Source: Stenomitos frigidus_A
Lineage (GTDB): Bacteria; Cyanobacteriota; Cyanobacteriia; Leptolyngbyales; Leptolyngbyaceae
Length of the DNA: 64,000 nucleotides
Assembly: GCF_963877135.1 (NCBI RefSeq)
Contig: NZ_CAWNSW010000111.1
Location: forward strand, 62,001-126,000
Direction: 5' to 3'
In this document: one piece after another, positions 36,353-44,289 of the stretch
How the letters are laid out: each line of letters begins with the position of its first letter
How positions within the stretch are numbered: the stretch's first letter is position 1
Notes under the pieces: generated by a model
The model's input: the letters and a program-made list of their open reading frames with translations, nothing else
What the model was told of the DNA's origin: nothing
The model's database searches: none
Position numbers and translations under genes: made by a program

Positions 36353-36628
36353 TCACCCTATGTGGGTTTCTCGCTGCCCGGTGAGCTGCTGCCAAAGATA
36401 GTTCAAGGACTGGTTCACGACAAGTTTCTCTTCGATAGAGCAGTCTAGCTTGTCGATCAAGGGGGCAACGGATGTAGCTCCTACTGCCGTCATGCCGTAG
36501 TTGATGAGCACGGTCTGGTACAACTGATCACGGTATGCTTTCACGGGGTTACAACCGCAAGCAAGCTGCTGGAGGTAGTCATGGTCAGACATGCCCAAAT
36601 CGACGATGATCGGTTGCTCTTCTGGCAT
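36353..36628 (-). CDS. Small hypothetical protein
   Basis: A 91-residue helical protein beginning MPEEQPIIVDLGMSDHDYL. It contains CGCNP and ends with a likely helix (EEKLVVNQSLNYLWQQL). I do not recognise it. It lies downstream of, and in the same direction as, the helicase gene region (190 bases away). I looked for a TerB-like pattern because of that neighbour, and did not find one. Confidence 0.6.
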   Translation of the reverse strand: MPEEQPIIVDLGMSDHDYLQQLACGCNPVKAYRDQLYQTVLINYGMTAVGATSVAPLIDKLDCSIEEKLVVNQSLNYLWQQLTGQRETHIG

Positions 36629-36817
36629 AGCGGTATCGCGTAACGGTACAAGCGTGAGCGTTGACTAATCACTGCGTGAAGCGATCGCGGATTAGCCAAG
36701 CGATCGAACGTTCAAATCAGTCTAACCTTCAGAACGAGAAATGGCTCGAAACCGGATTAAAGCTCACACTTATACATCTATCTAAAGGTGTAATATGGCA
36801 AAAATCTGATACAGTGA

Positions 36818-39016
36818 CTACCAATCACTCACCGTTCTGCCTAAGTCTTCGATATCGAGTTGATCGGCTGCAAACGCGCGACGAAGTAGATCGGAAGGGA
36901 TGAACTCGTCGTACTTTTGCAGTTTGGGTACTTCCTCTTCGCCTAGCAACTCGTCTGCGGTGAGACGACGACTGCCGATCGATTTGATCTCGTGATAGAG
37001 GCTGACGGTATTGCATTTGCCCATGTTGACCACCAGGAAGTACGGCGATCGCCCGACCACGCCCTTAATTTTTAGCGCCTCTCGACAGTGCAACCGTAAA
37101 AACCGCTCCAGGGTGCGAACGGCGATCGTGCCTGCCCAGGGCAAAATGCAGCAGGCGTTCCCTTCTAGCGGAAAGAGGCGACTGCTCTCAAACCCTTCTT
37201 TCTGCGCGAGTTGACGAGCCGCCGCTAAACGCGCTTTGGCACCAGGTTGCAGGTAGAGATAGTCCGTGTCTTCTAGCAATGCCTGCCGCATGCGCTCTAA
37301 AACGCGCGTGTGAATATTGCCGCTGCTCCCACGCCAGGAAACCGTCGAGGTGCCGATCGCGGGTTTGACTTGAAGTACTTTGCGGCGATTGTTGACTTCG
37401 GTGACTTCCCAGACGCGTCCAGCCAGTGCAAGGCGATCACCGATGGCAGGCGGCACGACCACGGTGCCCAACTCTACCCCATCGCTCCAAACGGCGTATT
37501 CTTCGTTGTCGGGGAAGATGGCATAGAACTTAAAGTTTTTGACAATCCGCTCAGCGGTCATCCCAACAATGAGTCCGTTTTCCTTGGTGCGTTGAATGTG
37601 GTCTAGCTCGATCCAGTGGCGTAGCACCTGGCGAAAATCGTCCTGTGAGATCGAGCGAAAGGGTGGCAGCGTGAGAACCTGTTGTGCGAGGGCAGCGGGA
37701 GACAGTTCACCCAGAGCGACGAGCGTGCTCATGGTTTGCTGATATAGCAGGCTGAATGGGTAGTGTAACGGTGCGATCGGCTCGATCCACTTTTCCTCTA
37801 AATAAAGCTGAATGACTGCAATGCACTGAAGCAGTTGCCACGGAATGAGCTCGGGCAACGATTCACCACCTGTCGGTTTGTCTTCAGCGCAGACAAACCG
37901 CATGTCGGCTGGACTGCCTCGCCGACCCGATCGCCCCAGCCTTTGTAAAAAGCTCGCCACCGATGGCGGGGCTTCTAGCTGAATCACGCGATCGAGTTGT
38001 CCTAAGTCGATGCCCATCTCAAACGTGACGGTTGCCGCCGTCACAGTGGGGCTGGTTGGGTCACGCATGGCGTTTTCGGCAGCTTCTCGGAGCGGTGCTG
38101 CAATGCTGCCGTGGTGGACGTGATACACGTCAGGAAAGCCTTTAGCCTGGGCAATTTGCCGTAGAGAAGCAATCACAGTTTCTGTTTCGGTGCGTCCGTT
38201 GGCAAAGATCAGACACTTGCGGGATTGGCTCTGCTCGAATAAATGGCGCTGATAGGGGTTGAAAGCCGCGTCTCGTGTATCGCCTTTCGCCCGCACAGTG
38301 AGGCTGGATGTGTAGAAATGCTCCAACGCCAGTTGAATGGTGCGCGGCGCAGCCGGTAGATGAGGGGTTGTGACGGAGCGCTGTGTGCCCGATCTCAACC
38401 AGTCTTCTGCCATGCCGTAGTCGCCCAGCGTGGCCGATAGCCCGATGCGTCGCGGGTGGTTTTGCGTTAATTGAGCCAGCCGGGACAGCTGACAGAGAAT
38501 TTGAGCCCCGCGATCGGAGCCAATGAAGGCATGAATTTCGTCAATAATGACAAAGCGGAGTTCGCCAAATAAGCGCTCCAGCTCGTTGTGTTTATTAATC
38601 AGCAGGCTTTCTAGCGATTCAGGCGTAATTTGTAAAATGCCTCTGGGATGCTTCAGCAACTTGTTTTTGTGGCTTTGCACCACGTCGCCATGCCATGCCC
38701 AAACGGGGATGTCTGCTTGCTTAAGCAGGTCGGTGAGGCGATCGAACTGATCATTAATAAGCGCTTTGATGGGGCCAATGTAGAGTGCACCCACGCTGCT
38801 TGGCGGACGATCGTGCAAGAGGGTCAGCACCGGCAGAAAAGCCGCTTCGGTTTTGCCTGATGCCGTTCCAGCTGCGATTAACAGATGTGTATCAGTTTCG
38901 AACAGCACTCGACAGGCTTCTACCTGCACAGGACGCAGATCTGCCCAACCCTGGCTATAAATGTATTCCTGGATGAAGGGAGCGAGACGGTGATAAGGAG
39001 AGGTTAGATCAGGCAC
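36818..39016 (-). CDS. Lhr-like superfamily 2 DEAD/DEAH helicase
   Basis: A 732-residue ATP-dependent helicase. Motifs in order: Q-like RPVQ at 29-32, Walker A AAGTASGKT (Lys55), motif Ia IGPIKALIND, Ib TPESLE, II DEIH (159-162), III LSATLG, then the second domain with TFEMGIDLG and QRLGRSGRRG (motif VI). A C-terminal region of about 330 residues resembles the extended part of Lhr-type enzymes. Helicases of this type accompany DUF2791 ATPases in Shango and BREX-related defence loci (sngC/brxHI). The DUF2791 gene lies on the same strand about 0.84 kb upstream, with an inserted opposite-strand gene between. Confidence 0.9.
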   Translation of the reverse strand: MPDLTSPYHRLAPFIQEYIYSQGWADLRPVQVEACRVLFETDTHLLIAAGTASGKTEAAFLPVLTLLHDRPPSSVGALYIGPIKALINDQFDRLTDLLKQADIPVWAWHGDVVQSHKNKLLKHPRGILQITPESLESLLINKHNELERLFGELRFVIIDEIHAFIGSDRGAQILCQLSRLAQLTQNHPRRIGLSATLGDYGMAEDWLRSGTQRSVTTPHLPAAPRTIQLALEHFYTSSLTVRAKGDTRDAAFNPYQRHLFEQSQSRKCLIFANGRTETETVIASLRQIAQAKGFPDVYHVHHGSIAAPLREAAENAMRDPTSPTVTAATVTFEMGIDLGQLDRVIQLEAPPSVASFLQRLGRSGRRGSPADMRFVCAEDKPTGGESLPELIPWQLLQCIAVIQLYLEEKWIEPIAPLHYPFSLLYQQTMSTLVALGELSPAALAQQVLTLPPFRSISQDDFRQVLRHWIELDHIQRTKENGLIVGMTAERIVKNFKFYAIFPDNEEYAVWSDGVELGTVVVPPAIGDRLALAGRVWEVTEVNNRRKVLQVKPAIGTSTVSWRGSSGNIHTRVLERMRQALLEDTDYLYLQPGAKARLAAARQLAQKEGFESSRLFPLEGNACCILPWAGTIAVRTLERFLRLHCREALKIKGVVGRSPYFLVVNMGKCNTVSLYHEIKSIGSRRLTADELLGEEEVPKLQKYDEFIPSDLLRRAFAADQLDIEDLGRTVSDW

Positions 39017-39355
39017 TGCAAACTGCCTCTAATAATCGTTAAATTTGTCTTACGAAACACACGATCTGGGCCACGATCACCATGTGTCAAAATGCAAAAA
39101 TAATCGTTACATTGTGTAGACTTCTAAGCGTTGGTTCTAGCTCCTACGCCTGTTACCCAAGACAGATTTAATTAAACTTAGCATCTACCTTGAGAAAGAT
39201 TTCGCTAACGATGTCATCCTCACGACATTGCTATTGATGGGTTTTTGCTGCTGTTATAACGCTGCTGTGTCGCTCACGACTCCAGCTTTGTAAGGTGCAT
39301 TGTTATCAAGGCGTTGTTTTTCCTAGTTCCGATAAAATTTGGGTTGCGTGAGCGG

Positions 39356-39361
39356 TATAAT
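39356..39361 (+). promoter_or_regulatory. Candidate -10 box of the GlsB-family gene
   Basis: A perfect TATAAT lies 77 bases before the start codon. No good -35 lies at the right distance, so an activator or an alternative sigma factor may be used. The leader would be about 70 bases long. Confidence 0.4.
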
Positions 39362-39376
39362 TTACATGATTGTGTT

Positions 39377-39404
39377 TTTAGTAGTATCAATCATTACTAC
39401 TAAA
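39377..39404 (+). promoter_or_regulatory. Leader hairpin upstream of the GlsB-family gene
   Basis: Perfect 10-bp arms TTTAGTAGTA (39377-39386) and TACTACTAAA (39395-39404) enclose an eight-base loop, between the -10 box and the ribosome-binding site at 39424-39430. It may be an operator, an RNA stability element or a translation control site. Confidence 0.55.
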
Positions 39405-39437
39405 CTGTTGTTTTTAGGTTTTTAGGAGAGTTGAATT

Positions 39438-39707
39438 ATGAATCTTATTGCGTGGATTGTTCTTGGTTTGATTGCTGGCGCGATCGCAAAGGCGATTTAT
39501 CCTGGTACTCAAGGTGGCGGTCTTCTGGCAACGCTGGTCTTAGGTGTCGTTGGTGCCTTCATTGGTGGTACCTTGTTTACCCTCTTGACGACAGGAACGT
39601 TTGCTCTGGCTGCGCCAGGTTTTAGCATTGGCGGCATTGTCGTAGCGATTCTGGGTGCGATCGTTGCGATCTTCCTGTGGGGCTTGATTACCCGTCGCGC
39701 TGCTTAG
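39438..39707 (+). CDS. GlsB/YeaQ/YmgE family small membrane protein
   Basis: An 89-residue protein with three predicted membrane helices separated by glycine-rich turns (LIAWIVLGLIAGAIAKAIYPG; TLVLGVVGAFIGGTLF; IGGIVVAILGAIVAIFLWGLI), the pattern of the transglycosylase-associated, stress-induced family. AGGAGAG at 39424-39430 fixes the start. Family members are made under osmotic, acid or envelope stress; the exact function is unsettled. It has its own promoter features and a terminator, so it is an independent unit inserted between the helicase and ATPase genes. Confidence 0.93.
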   Translation: MNLIAWIVLGLIAGAIAKAIYPGTQGGGLLATLVLGVVGAFIGGTLFTLLTTGTFALAAPGFSIGGIVVAILGAIVAIFLWGLITRRAA

Positions 39708-39724
39708 AGAACGGCATCGTTGCA

Positions 39725-39782
39725 TATAGGGACGAAGCATCTGACCAGTCAAAGCCTGCTCGCCAGATGCTTCGTCCCTATA
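39725..39782 (+). terminator. Terminator / REP-like hairpin between convergent genes
   Basis: Perfect 19-bp arms (39725-39743, TATAGGGACGAAGCATCTG, and 39764-39782) with a 20-base loop, followed by ATTTTTGG. It would end the GlsB-family transcript. It may also stop readthrough from the DUF2791 gene on the other strand. Confidence 0.85.
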
Positions 39783-39860
39783 ATTTTTGGCATTGACCAT
39801 CACTTCACGTTGTTTCAGTGAGTACACGTCAGCCTGAACGAAGGCGAACCGCTCGTCCAA

Positions 39861-41207
39861 TTACACTGTAAATTCAGCGAACTCGCTGGTTTCATCGATC
39901 GACTCATCTTTGTGAGCTTTCGATGGTTGAAAGGTTGAACTTTGCATCACTTGGCTGAGCGTCATTTTAGGATTCTGCTGCAAAACGCTCAAGACACCCA
40001 TAAAGTCGCGCACTACTTCGCCGGGAGTCAGCAAAGCTTCTGCGCCGACTCGGCTAGTGACTGCCCCTAAAAAGTCCTGAAGCTCTCGCTCTGTGAGTCG
40101 TTGCTTGCCATTGTGATGGGTCGCGTGAATTTCTGAGAGGCGCTGCAAGAGCCCCAGAATGTCTTCCTTGCTCAACGGCTCTAGCCAGATCGCTGGCCCC
40201 GAAACATCCTCCGCACTAACGTTGACAAAGCGACTTTTGGCGGTGCGACGCTGCCAGGCTGGGTCACTATAAAGTCCGCGACGTGGATCTTCTAAAAGCT
40301 GGGGTGTGCCGCCGATAATGGTGCCCAAGTGGCTAACTCTGCCTTGCATGGCATCGTTGAACATTGCCAGCAGTTTGTCGTAATTATTTTGACGCGCGAT
40401 CGTGGTGTTGATTTTGTATAGGTGAATGGCCTCGTCCAGGAAGATGAGCAAGCCTTTGTAGCCAATATCAGCGACGAAGCGGGCAAAAAGTTTGATGTAG
40501 TCGTACCAGGTGTCGTCGTCGATAATTACCCGTACACCGAGTGCTGCCCGTGCTTCTGTCTTGGTAGCAAATTCGCCGCGTAGCCAGCGTAACGCGGCTG
40601 TTTTCTTGCTGTCATCGTCTGTGCGATAGCCCGACCAGTAAGTAATGATGACGTTGGCAAATTCAAAGCCATTGACCAGATCGGCAACATCTTTCACAAC
40701 TTCGCGAATTTTGGCTTCTACCTGACCGTCAAAGCCATCGTCGTTCGGCTTTTTCCCGGTTTCCTGGGCAACCTGGGTTTGGATGCCTGCGATCCAACGC
40801 TCCAAAATAATGGTGAGTGCACCACCGTCAGGACGGCTTTTCGTCGCCAGGTTGTGCATTAATTCGCGATAGGTAGCAACGCTAGAGCCGCTGCTGCCGG
40901 CTAAACGACGTTCGGGGGTGAGGTCCGCATCAGCCACGACAAAACCTTGTTCCATCGCATAGTTGCGGAGCAATTGCAGGGTAAAGCTCTTACCAGCTCC
41001 GTAACGACCCACAACGAACCGAAAGGCTGCCCCACCTTCGGCAATATTGTCGAGGTCTTGCATCAGGGCTAGGACTTCCCGTTCACGCCCAACGGCGATA
41101 TGTTCTAGCCCTACACGTGGCACAACGCCAGCGCTGAGGGCATTGATGAGCGCTGTTGAGACTCGTTTAGAAAGTTTGGATGGAGACATGGGCGTTTCTT
41201 CGTTCAC
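39861..41207 (-). CDS. DUF2791 / BREX-type ATP-binding protein (BrxD/SngB-like)
   Basis: A 448-residue P-loop ATPase. The start NALSAGVVPRVGLEHIAVGRERE is the hallmark of the DUF2791 family; Walker A is VGRYGAGKSF (Lys73), and GLLIFLDEAIHLY contains the Walker B acidic pair. Related proteins are BrxD of type 2 BREX and SngB of the Shango anti-phage system, which work with an Lhr-like helicase. The helicase gene follows on the same strand after the GlsB-family gene. No TerB-like gene, the usual third member of Shango, is visible. A defence role is therefore an inference from the pair. Confidence 0.88.
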   Translation of the reverse strand: MNEETPMSPSKLSKRVSTALINALSAGVVPRVGLEHIAVGREREVLALMQDLDNIAEGGAAFRFVVGRYGAGKSFTLQLLRNYAMEQGFVVADADLTPERRLAGSSGSSVATYRELMHNLATKSRPDGGALTIILERWIAGIQTQVAQETGKKPNDDGFDGQVEAKIREVVKDVADLVNGFEFANVIITYWSGYRTDDDSKKTAALRWLRGEFATKTEARAALGVRVIIDDDTWYDYIKLFARFVADIGYKGLLIFLDEAIHLYKINTTIARQNNYDKLLAMFNDAMQGRVSHLGTIIGGTPQLLEDPRRGLYSDPAWQRRTAKSRFVNVSAEDVSGPAIWLEPLSKEDILGLLQRLSEIHATHHNGKQRLTERELQDFLGAVTSRVGAEALLTPGEVVRDFMGVLSVLQQNPKMTLSQVMQSSTFQPSKAHKDESIDETSEFAEFTV

Positions 41208-41372
41208 TCAGTGCCAGGTTCATTTGTACCAGGACGATCGCTTATTCACCATAGTAAGACCTGAAAGGCAATACTCTGCGCCCAGTTGCAGGATTCATCA
41301 AGTCAGCTTCACCAGAAATTTCTGATGAGGTTGGGAATCGACAGCGTCATTTCTCATGTCAGACGGTTTAAA

Positions 41373-41434
41373 CGCCTTTAACCCCCGCTTCGAAAAGCGA
41401 GAGTTAGCTGCAAGAGCATTAAGGGTTTAAGGCG
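41373..41434. repeat. Imperfect inverted repeat
   Basis: Arms CGCCTTTAACCC (41373-41384) and GGGTTTAAGGCG (41423-41434) pair with one mismatch around a 38-base centre. It sits next to a second inverted repeat. Confidence 0.55.
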
Positions 41435-41456
41435 CTTTCTTGTAAACAAAGTACCC

Positions 41457-41522
41457 GTACGGGCAGGTTTGACCACAAGGTTAACGGCTAGAGGACAAGA
41501 CTCTGGCAAAACCTGCCCGTAC
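41457..41522 (-). terminator. Inverted repeat, likely terminator of the glycoside hydrolase gene
   Basis: Perfect 14-bp arms GTACGGGCAGGTTT (41457-41470) and AAACCTGCCCGTAC (41509-41522), starting 33 bases past the hydrolase stop on the minus strand. It is also REP-like; there is no T-run, so its role as terminator is not certain. Confidence 0.5.
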
Positions 41523-41554
41523 CCAACGGTAAATTTTTTCTTGGAATTTCCTTA

Positions 41555-43495
41555 CTAAACAGGGGTCAGTGCTGTAGCAGCCGGAAGACTGGCTGTAGCT
41601 GCGGCTGCGGCTGTGACTGGGGCTGACAGTTTCACAACTAAGGGTGCATCTGTGACGTTGAGCGTAAGTTGAGTGGGTGACGCATAGGCTGCGACTGGGG
41701 CGATCGATTGACTGGGTGCATACGTGGTTGCCTGCCCTAACGCCGTGTTGAAGTTTAACGTCACGCTTTGGCTAACCGATTGATCGGTACTGGGCACTTC
41801 AACCCAAAGTACCAGGTAGAACTCGCCGTTGCTCTTCTGTAGCAGCGTGTGGTGTACGTTTTGAGCTGTGCCGCCGATCGAGTAATTGAGTGCTCCTAGT
41901 GGGGTTGGTGTAGTAACAACTGGCGTGGTTACGGTTGCAGCGGGTTGAGGATCGTTGAGCAAGCCAATCAAATTTTTCAGCACTGTGTAGGCTGGCTTGG
42001 GCGTGCCATCGCTACGGATCAGACCATAGTTGTTTTCGCTGTTGTTTGGATCAGCCTTCTGATCAATCAACTCATACGAGAAGGTGCGGGGTACGCCCAG
42101 ATTGAAGCTCTCTAAAAAGAGACGGGGAATATATTTGCCCTGGACAGCTTCTGTAACGGGTCGATCGGATGTGGCACTGCCAGTCGAATAACCCACTTCG
42201 GTTGCAATCAGCGGTTTGGTGCCAAAGGCCTGCGATCGCAAAGCATAGTCTTTCGCCAGACTACCGTCACCTGGATTTTTGGGGTTGTTGTATGGGTGGA
42301 AGTTGCCATAGTCTACCCACTGGCTCAAGTCGCCCACGGCGCTAGTAGAGGTGGAGTAAACAAACGATGGCCCGATGATGGGGATTTTGGCCGTTGCGGG
42401 GTCTGACTTGAGCGCTATGTAAACATCGCGTGTAAAGTCACGCACATAGCTAATCCAGCCGTTGCCTGTGACGGGTTGCCCATTACGGCTATAGGCAAAA
42501 ATGCTGGAGAACAGGTCAAATTCATTCAGGATTTCGACTGCCTCAACTCCAGTCGCCACGAGATTTTTGACAAAGTTGGCGACGGTATAGCCAGGCGGTT
42601 TGATGTCGTAGGAGGCATCCGGCCCAATGCCAATATTGGGGTCAAGCACCAACGTGGACTTAATCCCTAAACTCCCTAACTCATTAATGCGCTGAATCCA
42701 GGTTGGGTCGCTGCCGCCATCGCGAATATGGCGAACACCGAGATCGAGCAAACTTTGTTTGATGAACGGATAATTACCATACGCGGTGTCGTAGTAGCGA
42801 ATGTGGGTGTTAATGCCGATCGAATCCACAAACGCATTAGCACTTTTGGCGGGTTCACCCGTTGCAAACGCGAGCGTGCTAATACCCTGAAACAGTTGGC
42901 TAGCGGGAACGATCTCTTTCGCCTGTGTGGGGCTAGACCACAGCAATTGCGATGTCGCGCCGCCCGTACTGTCGTAGTACTCCAGCTTGATATCGTAGGC
43001 TTGTCCTGCTGCAAGGGTGATCGCGCCACTGTTTTCTATGAGGTCGTGATCAGTCCAGTTATCAATCAACAGTTGACCATTGACCCATAACCGAATGCCG
43101 TCATCCGATCGGGTGTAAAACGTATAGGCTTCAGAATATTTGGGCTGTACCTGCCCCGTCCAACGCACAGCAAAGTTATCGGCTGGTACGATCGAGTTGG
43201 GTGCATTCGTTCCCCATGTGAAATTGACGTTCGGATCAATTTGCGACCATTTGAGATTGGTAAAATCTTTGCCTTGATAATACTGCGCGCGTAACCCCAA
43301 TTGGTTAACCGCAGGAGCCGCGATCGGTGTCGTGGCAGCAGCGCTGGTAGGGGTGCTGCTAGACGTTAGGCTGCTATTAAGATTAGCCGAGTTGCCAATT
43401 TGTGTGGTGAGGGTGGAAGCGGCGACTGGATTGGCACTGACATTTGTATTCAGAGCAGAGCTGCTTGGCACAGCTACGACGGTTGAATCTGCCAC
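41555..43495 (-). CDS. PA14-domain glycoside hydrolase-like protein (clan A, GH39-like)
   Basis: A 646-residue protein. A Ser/Thr/Ala-rich N-terminal 70 residues precede a PA14 domain (about 70-205: LRAQYYQGKDFTNLKW, YTFYTRSDDGIRLWVNGQLLIDNW), which binds carbohydrate. A TIM-barrel hydrolase follows, with an acid/base motif ILNEFD (Glu325) and a nucleophile motif ATEVGYS (Glu433). The C-terminal 110 residues form a beta-rich domain like those of GH39 or GH30 enzymes. The only start is a GTG, and no signal peptide is visible, so the export route is unclear. It could trim the extracellular glycan made by the cluster at 46-64 kb; this is inference. Confidence 0.85.
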   Translation of the reverse strand: MADSTVVAVPSSSALNTNVSANPVAASTLTTQIGNSANLNSSLTSSSTPTSAAATTPIAAPAVNQLGLRAQYYQGKDFTNLKWSQIDPNVNFTWGTNAPNSIVPADNFAVRWTGQVQPKYSEAYTFYTRSDDGIRLWVNGQLLIDNWTDHDLIENSGAITLAAGQAYDIKLEYYDSTGGATSQLLWSSPTQAKEIVPASQLFQGISTLAFATGEPAKSANAFVDSIGINTHIRYYDTAYGNYPFIKQSLLDLGVRHIRDGGSDPTWIQRINELGSLGIKSTLVLDPNIGIGPDASYDIKPPGYTVANFVKNLVATGVEAVEILNEFDLFSSIFAYSRNGQPVTGNGWISYVRDFTRDVYIALKSDPATAKIPIIGPSFVYSTSTSAVGDLSQWVDYGNFHPYNNPKNPGDGSLAKDYALRSQAFGTKPLIATEVGYSTGSATSDRPVTEAVQGKYIPRLFLESFNLGVPRTFSYELIDQKADPNNSENNYGLIRSDGTPKPAYTVLKNLIGLLNDPQPAATVTTPVVTTPTPLGALNYSIGGTAQNVHHTLLQKSNGEFYLVLWVEVPSTDQSVSQSVTLNFNTALGQATTYAPSQSIAPVAAYASPTQLTLNVTDAPLVVKLSAPVTAAAAATASLPAATALTPV

Positions 43496-44289
43496 TGGTA
43501 TTTTCCCTAGTAAACGAACTTGACGTCAATGAGCCTTTCAAATAGCGGCAGACTGGACAACTAGAACCAGAATTGCCATCTGTATTGAGTAGCTACTACG
43601 GAATGAGCTGTTTGCTGGGAACACACGAATTTGACTTGAAGGCATCTGCAAACGAAATTTGACTAACGGTCATCAGAGCAAGGTATTGAAACGGGCGATC
43701 AAATGGTTCCTCTTGAACCTCACTACTCTCTCAACACGAGAATCATTACCTGCGATAGCCGCGACTAATATGTATCACGAGTTTTCATAAATCTCAACCC
43801 CTTGGTAGGAGGGCTCAAACTAAAGTCGTTGCTTTGATGGGGAAAGGAAGCCACTTTTTTAGACAAAAATGGCATGAATCCAGCAACAAAATGGGCAGTC
43901 TGATGATCTTTCCTGATGTAAGCTGCGTTAAACATGAGACCTTCTGATAATGATTGAAACCTCCAAAAAACAATCGTATCAGTATTTTCAAGGCAGTTAA
44001 GCGCTTAAATTTACATGCTACAGTCACCTAAAGTTTGACTCCTCAGGATCTTTGTTTTACTTTCTGCGCTGCAAAAGCTTTTGTTCGTTATCTTCACAGA
44101 AAATTTAAATAAGCTTTGAATTTCCAGTCGCCACAGCTTGACCATTTTCTATCATTCAACCGCTCATGCTGAAAAACTTAGGAGGATGGGTAATCCCTCG
44201 TCTGTATAGGGTGAGATCCGTTCAGTCAAAGCGGATTGCACGATCGTGCAATCATTACGATAAAGAGACGTTTAGAGAAGACATTGATT
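43496..44289. other. Gene-free region
   Basis: About 790 bases between the hydrolase and the radical SAM gene. It is AT-rich near its centre. A 70-residue reading frame at 43815-44027 has no protein-like features. I see no strong repeat or structured element. Confidence 0.55.

Larger units (their letters stand above)
39017..39437. other. Shared upstream region of helicase and GlsB-family gene
   Basis: About 420 bases with no gene, divergent between the helicase (minus) and the small membrane gene (plus). It holds a good -10 box and a leader hairpin for the plus-strand gene. Confidence 0.6.
41208..41554. other. Intergenic region with two inverted repeats
   Basis: A 347-base gap without a gene, upstream of the DUF2791 gene and downstream of the glycoside hydrolase gene. 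It contains inverted repeats at 41373-41434 and 41457-41522. No TerB-like coding sequence is present. Confidence 0.65.

Noticed and set aside
36353..36628. TerB-like partner for the helicase and DUF2791 pair
   Set aside because: The 91-residue protein shows no TerB helix or metal-binding pattern that I can recognise.
43815..44027. Reading frame of 70 codons on the minus strand in the gap after the hydrolase gene
   Set aside because: AT-rich, no ribosome-binding site and no protein-like pattern.
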